This document shows, one piece after another, positions 43,079 through 56,215 of a stretch of DNA of 64,000 bases (the first letter of the stretch is position 1; the number at the start of each line of letters is the position of its first letter). Source of the DNA: Podocnemis expansa (lineage: Eukaryota > Chordata > Testudines > Podocnemididae); assembly GCA_007922195.1 (NCBI GenBank), contig ML682005.1:39186954-39250953 (forward strand). Direction: 5' to 3'. The translations under genes and the position numbers were made by a program. Under the pieces are notes generated by a model. It was given only the letters and a program-made list of their open reading frames with translations. It had not been told where the DNA came from and did no database searches.

Positions 43079-44685
43079 GACCCTGAGAGAGAGACAACTT
43101 ACATTTACAAGTGCATTAAGAATTAGTATCTGGACATTATACATACGAAGTAGTGGAGCCAGATGGCCTTTGCTTTGTTTTCCCCTGGTAACCTGCTAGA
43201 GAACCAGGCATGCATAGTTTTGTTAGCACATAACGTCTGCAAAAACAGCTCAACTATTAATGCTCTCACTTACAAAAGGAAGTGATGGTTTCTCTACCAG
43301 CTCTTGAAGAGGAAAGGGGAGCTCCATCTCCCAATTTCACACTCAATTTAAAGGATCGCTCTCAACCCAGCCTGATTGGGTTCGGCAGTTTGAAATTGAT
43401 TGTTTTGGTTGTAAAGCTTTCCTGCCTTCCTAGCCAATTTAAAAAAAAAAAAAAAAAGCTGCTAAGCTACTACCTTATTATGAGCCAGAGAGCAGTGAGG
43501 AAAGGAATGTCATGAATTCAAACTACTGAATCCAATCTATTTAGAACAAGGGGAAATGATATAAGTCCTATGCTCATAAAAGTTGTGCTATCCAGTTTTG
43601 GTGACTTTCTCCTGACATATAGGGTTCTTGCCTACCTGTTACACTGGTGAAATGTTCACCCCACTCATCCATCACCAGAGAAGGTAAATGTTTGGGCTGT
43701 TATCTAAAGTAGCTGAGAAGCTGATATGCGTATCTGAAAGCACCCCTTTCCTCAAAAGCCTCCCCTTTTCAATGCACTTTGCAAAATAATATATGCAAAT
43801 CCAAATTCAGGAGCCCTTATGCTCATCTTTGCTATAGCGATGGGCCCAGTCTGAAAACTCAAATCCTAGCACTTCAGCCTTTGGGAAAGTATAAATCCAG
43901 AGCTGAATTTTATAGCTCTCACCCATTTCTAACACACGGGCCCAGGAACAGGGATGAGTCTCCCCATCCAGTGCAGTAGTAGTTTCTCCCAGTAGCTATA
44001 CAGTAGGGGATCCCAGGTCCCCCTCTTCACCAGGTTCCAACCCAGGGGCCATCCTGAACACCATAATGCAGGAATCCGATCCTTGCAGTCAGGCTAAATG
44101 TTTTCCCCTGAGCTTCTTTTTACCACTTTGCCCCTCCCCTTGGGATGCCTCATGATTGGTGATATACCCTGGCAACCTGGGTTATGGGTCTCAGCAGGGT
44201 AGCTCCATGGAGCAGACCTCTCTCAAGGAATGCCTTCCTGGCATAGTCCCCTCTATGCAGCAAATCTAGATCTGCTTCTCTCCATTTACTATCCTCCTCT
44301 GTTGAAACAACTTTCTTTTAAGACCACCCTCTAACTGGAACATGCTCACGAGGCCTGTCAGGGTGGGATTTTCTGGGCTCAGAGTTGTTCCTTCACAGAT
44401 TACTCTTCAATGGGAGGTTTACCCAGTCCATTACACAGCAGTTTGTAAAAATATGACCCTTTTTTGTTGTTGTTGTTGTTTTATGAACTTTTATGGAGAA
44501 CACAGTTTTATGTATTTTTGGTGGGAAATCTCTAGCATTAGTTCATGATATAGATGTTTAGCAAACAGCAGCTAAAAAAACTGTGTGTCACAAGACTCAA
44601 GAATAATGGCAATTAGCTACATAATGTGATGTAAAAGAGAAAAGCAATGTTAAGTCCAACTGCTGAGGAAAAAAAGACTGATATC
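43079..44685. other. single-copy DNA, no gene seen
   Basis: Contains an A17 run at 43,441-43,457 and a (TTG)n tract near 44,465-44,480. Composition rises in GC from 43,950 to 44,300 without any recognisable element or exon. Confidence 0.5.
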
Positions 44686-44688
44686 TTT

Positions 44689-45099
44689 GGCTGTGTTCCC
44701 ACACAGTGGGTTATTTCGATACGGTTGTTTCGAAACAACCGTATATAGAAATAGAAATAACGCTTATTTCGAAACAACTTATTTCGAGTTAACAAAATGT
44801 TAATTCGAAATAAGGAAAAAAAGCTGGAATCGAAATAGCGATTCCGGACAAAAGTTATTTCAAAACGACTCACCATCGTTTTGAAACAACACGTTCGCAC
44901 AGCGTTGTTTCAAAACAACCATTGCAAAACAACGTTGTTTCGCCCACAGACTAGGTTTAACTTGTTTTGAAACAACGCAGTTGTTTCAGAACAACGGGAA
45001 CCATTGTTCCGAAACAACTGTGCATCGTGTGAACAGCCAAAACCTTATTTCGAAACAACCTCCGTTGTTTCGAAATAAGGAGGCTGTGTGAACACAGCC
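44689..45099. mobile_element. TTCGAA-rich palindromic MITE, complete (copy D)
   Basis: Starts GGCTGTGTTCCCACACAG and ends GGCTGTGTGAACACAGCC. Flanked by TTT on both sides (44,686-44,688 and 45,100-45,102). The interior has GGTTGTTTCGAAACAACC, TTAACAAAATGTTAATTCGA and the terminal pair TTATTTCGAAACAACCTC / GTTGTTTCGAAATAAG. Length 411 bp, the longest complete copy here. The 95-codon minus frame is translated repeat. Confidence 0.85.
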
Positions 45100-45102
45100 T
45101 TT

Positions 45103-45559
45103 GACAGCAGTGGTGTTGTATGTATCACCAAGGATAAAGAAGTTGCACTTTTAACATAGTCTAAATTGTGTAATAGAACTATTTTAACCAAACCCAAGAT
45201 ACTGGCCATTGTAGTTAACATATATGATTACTGCAATTGATCTTTTTACATCTTTACACCTTTTTGGTGTGATATTTGTAAAGCAATTTTTCCAAAACTT
45301 TCCAATATGTACACCAATCAGCTAGAACTCCACCACCTGGTCAGACAAAAAGCTTCAGAGGGATTTAAATATCCCCCAGTAGTCAACAGGAGGTAATACT
45401 TATTTCTTTAAAAGGAGCTGGAAATGTCATTTTAATGTAATGATGAATTCAGAGAGTTTAAATAGAGATGGTTGAAATATTTTCTTGACAATCTTTTTTA
45501 AACAAAAAATAGGCTTTTTTTTTAAAAAAAAGGGTTTTGAAATTTTTATAATTTCACCA
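45103..45559. other. no feature seen
   Basis: Single-copy AT-rich DNA; T/A homopolymers near 45,517-45,535. Confidence 0.5.
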
Positions 45560-46538
45560 GTAGAAGGATGGCTGAGGGGAGATATGATTGTTCTCTATAA
45601 ATATATCAGAGGGATAAATAGCAGGGAGGGAGAGGAACTATTTAAGTTCAGCACCGATGTAGACACAAGAGCTGCGTTCACACAGCACTCTTATTTCGAA
45701 ACAACAGGTGATGAAACAACATTCAATCCTGTCAGAACATGTTGTTTTGAAACAACGGTGACTCGTTTCGAAATAACTGTTGTCCAAACATGCTATTTCA
45801 CTTTGAGCTTTTTTCCTTAATTCGAATTAACAAAGTGTTAATTCGAATTAAGTTATTTCAAAATAAGGCATTATTTCGATACAAGTTGTTTTGACACAAC
45901 TTGTATCGAAATAATGCCTGTGTGTGAACACAGCCAAGAAGTAATCAATATAATCAGGCCATCAGGAAGTTTAGACTTGAAATTAGATGCAGATTTTTAT
46001 CCGTTAGAGGAGTGGAGTTCTGAAATAGCCTTCCACAGCTGGGGGGGGCGGGGGCAAGAAAATCTAGCTGGTTTCAAAAGGGAGCTTGATAAATAAATTC
46101 ATGGAGGGGATGATATAATGGGACAACATGATTTGGCAGTTGACTGATCTTTGGCTCCTGGTAGTAGATATATTGATGGGACAATAGATGGAGTGGATTC
46201 TGAGTTATTACACAGAATTCTTTCTTGGGTGTCTGACTGATGAGTCTTGCCCACAAGCCCTGTGTTTAAGTGATGGCCATATTGGGGTCAGAAAGGAATT
46301 TTCCCCCAGGGCAGATTGGCAAAGGGTTAGGGGGGTTTCACCTTCCTTTGTAACATGGGGCATGGCTCAATTGCTGATGGATTCTCTGTATCTTAAAGTT
46401 GATTTGAGGACTTCAATAACTTAGTCATATGTTAGAAGTTTATTCCAGTAGTGGGCCGGTGAGGTTCTGTGGCCTGCAATGTGCAGGAGGACACATGATC
46501 AAACTGCTCCCATCTGAGCTTAGAATCTGAGTCTATAA
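45560..46538 (+). mobile_element. CR1 LINE 3' end, interrupted by a MITE
   Basis: Plus-strand CR1. GGGGAGATATGATTGTTCTC, AACTATTTAAGTTCAGCACC, then after the MITE GCAAGAAAATCTAGCTGGTT, AAGGGAGCTTGATAAATAAA, GGTCAGAAAGGAATTTTCCC, GGACTTCAATAACTTAGTCA and GTGGCCTGCAATGTGCAGGA follow the order of a CR1 3' region. The MITE at 45,670-45,935 splits it. Open frames of 60-78 codons inside are chance. Confidence 0.85.
45670..45935. mobile_element. TTCGAA-rich palindromic MITE nested in CR1 (copy E)
   Basis: Starts AGCTGCGTTCACACAGC (first G changed to A) and ends GTGTGTGAACACAGCC, flanked by AAG on both sides (45,667-45,669 and 45,936-45,938). It interrupts a CR1 3' end, which confirms that the segment is a mobile insertion. 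Its centre TTAATTCGAATTAACAAAG with its inverse matches copy C. Length 266 bp. Confidence 0.85.
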
Positions 46539-48429
46539 AATGCAACCTAGAAATGAATACTTTTCATATTTGGGTGAACTTTTTCTTTTCACTTTTTCTT
46601 CCACACTTCTCCCTCCCCTCAAACCAGGCAAAATGGGGATGAAAGGAAGAAGCAGAGAAAGGCAAATAAAATAATATTGAACCCCTCCCTCTATACTTTG
46701 AATACCAAAACATTTTTGGCTTTTCAGATACTGTTAAAAATCAGAAAATGTTATAGTATTTTAGAAAAAAATTTGAGGAAAAAAATATTTTTCCCCCAAA
46801 AATATACTTACTATTTTTCCAACAGCTCTAGTTAGAAGACAGAAGTGATGATCCACCATTATTCTAGATATCAGGGAACTGGCAGGACAATGTAGTTTTA
46901 TAACACACAATCAACTAAGGAAGTATGTACAACAGACCTACCAGTTGCTTAATGCTGTTATGGGTTTGCTAGTCATACCAAGAGTGAAACTTGAGACTTA
47001 GAAGGAGAAGCAAAAACTGAAGAGCTTGCCTCAATAATCTACTTTTCCCATCCCTCCAGCAGATTCAGGATCAATTTGCACTCAGTTCACATTTCTGTGG
47101 TTACTATAATAATACAAAAATATTTTAAAATAAAATTTGAAATTCTGAAGACAAAAATGGATAGAAAGCATCATATTCCATGGCATATTCATTGGCTGAC
47201 AGAACTGTAGACTAAGCAGAGCCCTAAATACAGCCTTTGTAGACAGAAGGACATTAATCTGAACAAAGGCCTGTTATTGTACTTTTTGTGAATTGTTTCT
47301 GAAATCAAACCCAAATGTATAAAATTTGAAATAAGGCTTTTTTGAAAAAAGTTCAGTCATCCCCTAAATTATCCAAATATTAAAAACATTGCAAATTAGC
47401 AGCTTATATCTAAATTTTCTAATTATAGAATACATGAGCATGCAGTAAACAAAAGTACTTTAATCTTTCATAATCATTTATTATTATTTTACTTATTTTG
47501 TATTATTTTTATTATTTACAGTTATTAAATAAACCACTAAAAAGTTGTAAATGGAACAATATTTAGAAACTAACCTGGGGCAACAAAATATGTCATTCAA
47601 AAGAAAAAATCCACTTCTCTGGCAATTATGTTTTTGCAATGAGCAATGTACCAAAGGCTTTTTCAAATTCCAAATACTCAATACTAAGTAAATAATCAGT
47701 AGCCAAAGTGCCCCTATATTCACATTGTGCATTACTTCAGCTCCTGCTATATTTTCACTTGCTCACCAGTGGGAAGGCTGGTATACAGGCGGGAGAGAGG
47801 ATGGAGATTCCTAACAATGAAACAATAACTTCAGCCATTATAAATGATGTATGTTTGTATAAGGCCACTAAAGAAAAGAAATGACTGCTCTTGTTTTTCA
47901 TGTCTTTTCTATGGATACTTTTTTTTTCTCTGTTGCATCTCATATTATGCTCTCCTTTTTGTTTTTATTTCCTTAGTTATCTACAAGAACTCTCCCCTTT
48001 TTCTTTTTAACTCATCCACTCAATGATTCTATATTGAAATTGCCTTTATTCCTGGCTAAGGACAATTGGACTCTGTTCCCGTGGGTTTCTGGAATGTTTC
48101 TTATTGATGGGAAAGGTGGGGGGTTGGTGTTGAATAGGATGAGGTGAATTGCTACCTTCCCCACAAGAAAGGGTAGAGTTGAGTTCCACAGTATGCTGTG
48201 CTCAGAAAACTGCACAAGAAATGGACCAAGATTATGGAAATCCCTACTCAGACAGATCAAAATGATCACAGACTTCACTGCATTTCAGAACATAATGTAA
48301 AGCTCCTTGCTCTGACTTGACTTCCTCAATAAATGGCTTCAGAAGCACCCAAAGACACAGGCAAAACATATACAAACACCGACTCCCTCTCATACACAAG
48401 TATTCAGACATAAATGCATCTAAACGTTC
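46539..48429. other. single-copy DNA, no gene seen
   Basis: AT-rich; nothing recognised. Short frames have no domain. Confidence 0.55.
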
Positions 48430-48437
48430 ATCTAAAC

Positions 48438-48654
48438 CAGTGTTTCCCAACCACTGTGCCATGGCACACAAGTGTGCTGTCAAGCCTGAGCAAGTGTGCC
48501 ACAAAATTTTCTGGAAAACTACTCAAAGAGCTCTGGATTGGCTCATTGGCTCATGAATATTCATGAGTTCATTTGGAAACTATATGGTGATGTGCCTCAA
48601 ATTAATTAAAGGTAGTAAGGTGTGCCATGGCAGAGAAACTATTGTGAACCACTG
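48438..48654. mobile_element. hAT-type MITE (family 1, copy 2)
   Basis: Ends CAGTGTTTCCCAACCAC and, inverted, CAGTGGTTCACAATAG. Flanking 8-bp repeats ATCTAAAC and ATCTAAAT agree at 7 of 8. The interior matches the copy at 35,813-36,020, including CAAAGAGCTCTGGATTG and TGTGCCTCAAATTAATTAA. Confidence 0.88.
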
Positions 48655-48662
48655 ATCTAAAT

Positions 48663-51600
48663 ACATCTATTTCAAGCTTTAGAGGAAGAAAGAGCAAATT
48701 AAACTGTTATTTCTATTTTTAAATCCATGGGAGATGCTCAGACACCCTGGTGATAGGGCTGTGTAAATAGGCAGACTGATCCCTGGCTAATTAACACTTT
48801 CCCTTCTGGAGTTTATTTAGTCCCGGGTATCTGCTGTACTTCATAAATAGGAAGCACGCTTGAGTCAGCTCACATTACTGAGGCTGAAAATACTATTCTG
48901 GCAATGAATATAGTCTTAATAAGGAAAATATGGATAACTCACTGTTACAGTGTCCCTTCCCTACATTTCCCAGGGAGCCAGCAACCAGAGGGAACAAAAA
49001 TATGATAAAAATAGGAAATCTCTACAAATTAATTTCCCCCTTTTTAAAATTTTCTCCAAGTGACCAGCTGTCTGTAAATTCTTTTGCAGAACCTTCTATT
49101 TCCTCTAACTGTCCTCCTTTCATGCTAAGGGAAAAGATTTATGTGGGTATTGAAGTGAACCTAGACAACTCCATAAACTAGATGACCTTTGTGCCTACAG
49201 GACCTGATCCTGTCCCCTATGCAATCAGTGGTAGAACTGCCATTGACTTCAATAGAAGCAGAATCAGACCCTCAGTTTATGGGGTCTGTTAATATTAGGT
49301 GACATGTTAGACTGCAAATAAAATGCATGAGGATCAAAGCAAAGCCAGTCAACCTTAGTAAAGGGAAAGGCGTTGATGTGAAGAAATCACAGTGACTAGA
49401 GCATCCCACTCATTTGTGCTCAGGCTAGAAAATGTAGGAGGGAGGTGACTTCTTAGAAGTGATATTGTGCAGGCCCCTTTCCCTACAACTTTAGTTCACA
49501 CAGACTCTATGTGAAGACTAGCTCATGGCTTCAGCAGTGCCTCTTGCACTACCACACACTCCCTGCCAAGGAACAGCAGCTAACAGATGTTGACTCTGGC
49601 GATAAGAGACTATATTATCTACAACTCTGCAGTGAAAGCCAAAGTTAATAAGCACTCCAGTGCCTGAGTAGGATGTTACGTTATTAAAGCTCTGACTCTA
49701 ATAATGACTGGAAACTATGACAGGTGAACAAACTTCCTTCAAAACTAAAATTGTCATACATTCTCCTTTCCACAGAAAATAAAATTAATTAATAATTTCA
49801 CAGAAATTAGGGACAGAAAAGACCCATGAAGTCATCATTACCTTTGCTAGTACAGGATTGCTTCCCTATATTCAAAAGTGAAAAGAGAATTATGCAAAAA
49901 GATATAGTAAACACAAGGCGAATGAGTGCTACAGAGAATGGCACCATAGATTATTAATCTGATGAGTGAAGTATGACTCAGTTTCTCTGCTTTTAGATTG
50001 TTTGAGAACACAGAATTTAATACTTGTATGTCACTCATGTTTTCTTGTCTCAACCATCATTCTCTCTCCTCTCTCTCTGACACATATGCATGCACACACA
50101 CCATAGAAATTACCTGAGTGAAACTGGGAGCCGCTGAAGATAATTTTGATCCTCTTCATGGCTTTTGGAGCAGTTTTAAATGAGGTTATTTTTGACACTA
50201 CCATAAAGGAACAAACTCAAGTTTGACAAGACTGTATGTAAACAAAATTCAAGTTAAGTAGTGAAGAGCTCAGTGTTGTACTTTATTAGCCATTCACTTC
50301 ACTATAGGTGACAACAACTGCGTCCGAGAATGCAACAGCATGTCTTCCACCACTAAAGACCAGCTAACACCCACAGAGTCACAGAATGGGGAAGTCTGTG
50401 TACACCAAGTGGGAGGAAATGTATCAAAAGATTTTTGTTTTCATTCACACTGTGACCTAAGTAACATCCTAGTTTAATGTTTAAACTCAAGGCCATTAAC
50501 TTGTCAGCGTGATTTCTGATTTCAAATCTTATAGTAAAATAGAAGAGCTAGAAAGGGCTTAGATGGTCTCATTAATTGATACTATAAAGCCACTGCTGAA
50601 ATGTAACCCTTTAAATAGGGGCACTAATTTTAAATTTATCTTGCTGCAACTGTATGCATTATTTAAGCTAGTGAGCAATCATGTCTTAAAGATGGGGTGC
50701 ATCAAAAACTTTGGAACAAAATTCTGCATCTCCAGCATTCATGGGGTGTTTGAATGTAAGTTTTTAGTCCATTTCAGAAATTTTGATTTGGATTTGGAAG
50801 TTGCATTTTGTGTGTTAAATCAAAGGCTGGTATTAAAGTGTTCGTAGCAAATTATCTACATAAGGAAAGTGACCTTATCTCTCATACTACCCTTAAATCA
50901 TTAACACACTTTTAAACAAGCACATTCAAATGAAGGCCAATAAACTAATCTGATTGTAATATAATCTAGCTTCCAGTTTTATAGATTTCTAAAATGAGTT
51001 ACTTCATTCTATTTTTACCATGTATTAAGAATCTGAATACCAGTATTATTATCATAGCTGGCAAAACTTTTTTCTAAATATTTAACCCCCATTTCCCCCC
51101 AAAAAATCACAGACATGATTTTGCTGGGGTTTGAGCAGTTCATAGAATGAGTGGGATCTTTTTTCAAAATGTGGATGAATATTTTCAACCAGCTCTAGTT
51201 ATTAAGAGGCTTGAAAGCTTCATATTTAAGAAAAAAAAAGTAGCTGATTATTGTAATAAAAGCTTCCCTTTAATGATCACAGACAGCTTTCTTCACTTGG
51301 AATACTAGCACTAAATAATGCCACCTCATTTAAAAACTACAGATTGCCAAAGAGGAGGCTGTGCTACAGGTGTTGATGTTGATAACCATATCCATCTGAA
51401 GAGGTGATTGCTATCAACTAGTGATTAATAATGACCCTTTCTGTCCCAAAGGATTGATAGGTTTGTTTGGGAATACCTGGATTCCAAATGGACTATCCAT
51501 CTTGGTTTCAGAAGGCCTTGGGGACAGCAGATGATGCTTGAAAGTGGTGGAGAATCAATGTCTTACCAGTCTGAAAAGGGATAACCCTCAATATGGCTCT

Positions 51601-53073
51601 GAGTTAGATCTAATTGTTCAATATGCAGATTAGCAACATAGGGTACAGTCTTGAAATACCCTCCTGCACATTAATGTGCTCTATGCAAATCATTCACAGA
51701 TACACTGTATCTGAACTATTGAAGTCTGCTTCCTCGGGTCTTTATTTTAACTTAGTTTATTAACTTTCTGCAACTGTTAAATGGGAACAATAATACCAAG
51801 TATGAGGGAAGAAAACAGATTGGCTGTTTTTTTAGTTGCCTTTTTTGTGAACAATTTGAACAAGTGGATAAATCTAAATATTTAGCCATTTGCTTTATTT
51901 CAGTTTGCAATCTGAAGTTTATAATGAAAAAATAACTTTTTTTAACAAATAAAGACTTTATGCTTAGCATAGGTTTATCTATTTTAGAAGTTAGAGATGA
52001 AACACATCTGTAATATCTGTTCCTCAATGTTATATAGAAAAAATGAAATATCTACTTCTCACAGCTAAATCTACCAACTGAACATACCACCCTGGTTCAT
52101 TTAAGTAATTAAAGCTGTGTTCTATTTTATTTTGCTAGTAGATATTTTTCTAGGATAGTGAAGAACAATTTTTTCATATGAGATATGTTTTTTTCTCAGT
52201 GGTATGTGAGAAAATTTCCTTTAGCAAATATAATAATAATGTGCAATATAAGTATTTTTAAAAACTCAAACATGATACAATACAGCCTGCCATGTCTTCT
52301 CACTCTATAAAACTCTACACTTCAGAAACATAAAGACCCCAGTTGAAATCCTAACCCTGCTGAAGGAAACAAGAGTTTTTCCATCCACTTCATTAAAGTG
52401 GGGGTTTCACCTCCAATTATTTAAAAATTTGTCTCTGTGTAAAGACTGAAGTTTCATCATTTTCAGTGTGACCATTTTAGATGTATAATTAGGGAACATA
52501 TGTATCCTTACTTCGTACAGGCTCTGACCCAAAGCTCACTGAACTGAGTGTAAGTATCTCAATTGATTTTCCATGGATGTGGAGGGGGTCCAGAATTTTT
52601 AGAATGAAACCAGCACTAATATGTCTATGGACAGGTTTGTGTTTCCTTTATCAGAAAGTGTAATGAAAAACTGGCATGTTGTGCTGATTATAGCAAAATT
52701 AAATACACAAATATTTGGAGCAACCCAAATACATGCCAAAAACAATAATCTTTTCAATGATGGTGAAAAGTTGCACAGCAAACAGTAATTATGGTGTTAA
52801 CAATCTTTGACAACGAACTTCATGCATCCACAGACCAGTTCCACCAATGGTACTGTAAGGCGCAGACTCAAACATACACTTCAAACATAATCTGAAGCAG
52901 TTGAGAAGTAAATTCAGCCTTTCTATCAATGGCTTCTTGGTAGAGAATGTCAAAAAGAGAATGCTAATGACTTATCAAATGGATTTTTAATGGAGGCTTA
53001 TGGTTACCGAGTGCTTTGTACTTTTCATTTCCTTGATGTCTCTTGCATATATATGTATATTGCTCTATAAACT
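48663..53073. other. single-copy DNA, no gene seen
   Basis: The largest repeat-poor stretch. The 49,200-49,280 region (ATTGACTTCAATAGAAGCAG) resembles a decayed ancient SINE-like phrase. A TC-rich tract occurs near 50,062-50,080. No frame exceeds 94 codons and none has a domain. Confidence 0.5.
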
Positions 53074-53081
53074 GGTAGCAG

Positions 53082-53270
53082 CAGAACCAGCCCAAGGGGT
53101 TTTGGTGCCCCAGAACTATGACTTGGGCACCTCCCCCCACCCACACATGATAACATATTAATATATTTTTAAATAGAGGGGGGGAAATCACTTTCATCTA
53201 ATTTGACTGCCCTTAAAGCCTGGCGCCCTAGGCAACCACCTAGTTCACATATATGGTTGGGCTGGCCTTG
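53082..53270. mobile_element. hAT-like MITE (family 3)
   Basis: Ends CAGAACCAGCCCAAGG and, inverted, CAAGGCCAGCCCAACC. The interior phrase GGCGCCCTAGGCAACCACCT is one I associate with a common reptilian hAT MITE. The flanking octamers GGTAGCAG and AGTAGTAA agree at only 5 of 8 positions, so the duplication is decayed or absent. Confidence 0.6.
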
Positions 53271-55535
53271 AGTAGTAATAATCTAGCTATTAAGTGTACA
53301 TTGGATAGTGGACAAAATAACAATTCTCCTCCATTTTGGCTGAATTCATCAATGTGATCTTATATATTATGCTGATTATTAAGCAATAATATGTCACAGT
53401 AGCAATGGCACATTTTGATTTTGTTTGCCTCTGTTAACTATCAAAAAATATCTAGAATATCATTATGCTAAAGTTTTCATAAAGCTCATCCCTCTCAACA
53501 GTGATTCAGCAAAGCACTGAAATGTGATTAATATTAAGTGCATGTTTCAATATTTTGCTGAATCAGGACACTTCAAAAGAAAACAAAGCTCTTCTTAGTA
53601 CTCATGATTTCTCATTAAACAAAATGTCTCAGTGAAACATAAATTTACAAATTCCCCATCTTCTAGAAGCCTGGTTTGAATGTGAAACCATTAATTCAAA
53701 TATAAAGATATTAAATATTCATTAATCCATTTTGCATTATCGTATTTTATAACTTTCCAAAATTCACTGAGCACTCTGCAACCTCACTATACTCACTTGT
53801 ACCAAGAAATACAAAAAGCTAGCTCAAACACTGTTTGAAAATAAAAACTGTACCTTGTCAGTCATGTTACAGATAGATGGGTACTCACTCAAATGCAGTA
53901 AATTGCCTGTTTTGCTCTAAATAAATTTTGTTGTTTGCATTGTAACTGTAATTATTCATTCTTAATGGTAACTAATACATTATAATATAATATTTCTCTA
54001 TACAGAAAAGAGTTAAAAGAACTTAATTATGCAGTGACAAAGACTTGAATTCTCATTATGTAATAGTAAAAATTGTTTTTAACAATAACGAGCAGTTGAA
54101 CTTTGTCAATTTAGGAGTGACAAACATTTTTACTATAAATGTGGTACTTAAACAGTTGTTTTAACCATAATTTGTCAACTTGATGCAACTTTTATCTGAA
54201 CATCATAAAAACTCTTTAAAATGACAAATGTAATTGTTCAAATTAGCAGCAACACTGTCAACAGTTGGTACTTGTTAAAATATTATCGTTTAAAAACAGA
54301 GAAGTAAAAAGAATAAATAGAATCACTTCTAACCTGTTGATAACTTTGGGATGTTTGTTTGCTTGTTTTAAATTCATGTCAATAAGATACACTGGACCTG
54401 TGAAAATAGTGCAGTTTTACACGAAAGAATAGTATATAGACTAACCAGAATATTATGCAGGCATGGTAGAATTCCACTGACGAATTTGCCCCCATGATGC
54501 CTAAAAAGAGTGTCACTGTTGCACTAGTGAACTAAAGCTTCAGTACCCATGTATGATATTTATTTGATGCTGCTCCATTTAATTTAATAAGAGTTATGCT
54601 ATTGGCTTCAGTGAGAGCAGATCAGGCTGCACAAAATTGTAGCTCAAATCTAATTCAGAGTGAATGAGCAGGAAAAGCCTTCTAGTGATTGCTAAGCAAG
54701 TAGGCACATCACCAGCACCACTTCTTTCCAGAAGTCTACTTCTTTCCAGAAGTCTTATATCCAGCAGTGCTACAAATACTGTAGCACGTTGCACTACATT
54801 GGTGTTCAGGCAAGCCATCAACCATGGACGTATATTTAAATCTGCCATGGCTCATCAACAAAGTATATCAGGCTTGGGAAGCTTATGTAAACCTGGACTT
54901 CCAAGCACAAAACAAAGCTATTGGCTTCAAGACCTAGAAAATCCCAATTATTTCACTAGCAAATATTATACATGTTGCTTGTGCCCAAAAGCTTTTAGTT
55001 TTTCCACAGAATTCTCAAACTGTAGCATGTAACACAGCTGGGTTGGTTGGAAAGGCAATATGGGTATTTGTCAGTGGAAATAAGCAGAGCAAAAATGTGT
55101 TCAGGTCAAAAAATTAACAAACCGAAACTGTAAATATTTTCAATAATAGAAGCACTAAGTAAGGGCAAACCTAACAGTTGCCAGCAACTGATTGGCTTTC
55201 CCTTTCCTCCTGCAAATCAAAGACTGCAGCAGCTCTAGGCATAGCATTATTGTAACCATTCACCCTGCCAGCTAGGGTCCTCCCCAACCAGCCAGCCAGC
55301 AAGCAAACCCACTACTCTCTGTCAGGACTGATTCTCAACCAACCTTTTATAAATGGCATCACCACTAGGAGTAGCTTTTGCCAGCTCCAGTGTGCTGCTG
55401 AAGGCCTTAGATTTCCCAGAGGTTACAGCAGCTGCTGTCCTGGTTTCAACTTCAGCAAGCTATTGAGCTAGCAGGGGAACTACGTGAGGCACTTTTTTTC
55501 TGCCCAGTCCTCCTGCCCTTTCTCCTTCTGGTATG
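53271..55535. other. single-copy DNA, no gene seen
   Basis: AT-rich apart from 55,150-55,480, which is GC-richer and unassigned. A tandem pair TCTACTTCTTTCCAGAAG occurs near 54,725-54,760. The 122-codon plus frame at 54,664-55,032 crosses that duplication and has no domain. Confidence 0.5.
53502..53566. repeat. short inverted-repeat element ATTCAGCAAAGCAC (copy 1)
   Basis: TGATTCAGCAAAGCACTGAA is followed 30 bp later by its inverse TTTTGCTGAATCAGG. A second, more decayed copy is at 61,483-61,543. I recognise the phrase as a frequent amniote low-copy repeat but cannot name its class. Confidence 0.5.
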
Positions 55536-55543
55536 TGCTAGGG

Positions 55544-55732
55544 CAGTGGTTTTCAAACTCAGGGTTAAGACCCAGTACTGGGTCACAGACCCTCAGGTTC
55601 TGGGTTGCAGCACCCCTTGCTACTGCCACCAAAAGACTGGAATGCATTGCTCAAAGATGTAATTGATGGGTCGCAGGCATAAATGATTTTTTTTTCAACT
55701 GGGTCCCAAGAAAAAAAGTTTGAAAACTACTG
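55544..55732. mobile_element. hAT-type MITE (family 2)
   Basis: Ends CAGTGGTTTTCAAACTC and, inverted, CAGTAGTTTTCAAACTT. Flanking 8-bp repeats TGCTAGGG and TGCTAGGA agree at 7 of 8. The interior phrases CTGGGTCACAGACC and AACTGGGTCCCAAG are typical of this vertebrate MITE type. Non-coding, 189 bp. Confidence 0.88.
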
Positions 55733-55740
55733 TGCTAGGA

Positions 55741-56057
55741 AGAGTTCAGAGGGGACTCTGTTGCTGCTACAGTAGGTCTGTCTATGGAATCCCACCCATG
55801 TCTATTTACAGCAACAACAGGCCTCTTCCAGATAAGAGGAAATAGGGTCCCTGAGAAGTAGGGAGAGAAAGAGACGAGACGGGCTACAGGATGGAGGAGA
55901 GAAAGGCAGAGGTGGAATCCAAAGGGAATGAGAGAGGGGGAAGGAAAAGTGGGAGAGGAATAAGTAAGAAAACCAGTAATGTCACTATCTCCGTATGCTT
56001 ACTTTACTGAAATCTTATTCTGCACCTGTGTGTTTCTCCCCGCACCTCTGAGTTCAA
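55741..56057. other. no feature seen; purine-rich tract
   Basis: The 55,850-55,970 stretch is rich in GA; nothing else recognised. Confidence 0.5.
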
Positions 56058-56215
56058 TAGTAACCTTGTGGCACTTAAAGACTAACAAATTTATTTATTA
56101 CATGAGTTTTGGTGGGAGATAATCCTACTTTGTCAAATGCTTTGAAGATGGGGGAACTTACAGAATGGAAGAAAAATAAATGCAGAGGAGTGTAAGACAC
56201 AGGATCAGGTCATAC
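56058..56215 (-). mobile_element. Penelope-like element 3' end (copy 3)
   Basis: CCTTGTGGCACTTAAAGACT, AACAAATTTATTTATTACAT, GATGGGGGAACTTACAGAAT and AGGATCAGGTCATA are the inverse of the family tail and UTR. The hammerhead-like core is lost (TTGACAA in place of CTGATGA). Confidence 0.8.

Noticed and set aside
43441..43457. A17 run as tail of a processed pseudogene
   Set aside because: Upstream 160 bp contain no recognisable coding sequence or target duplication.
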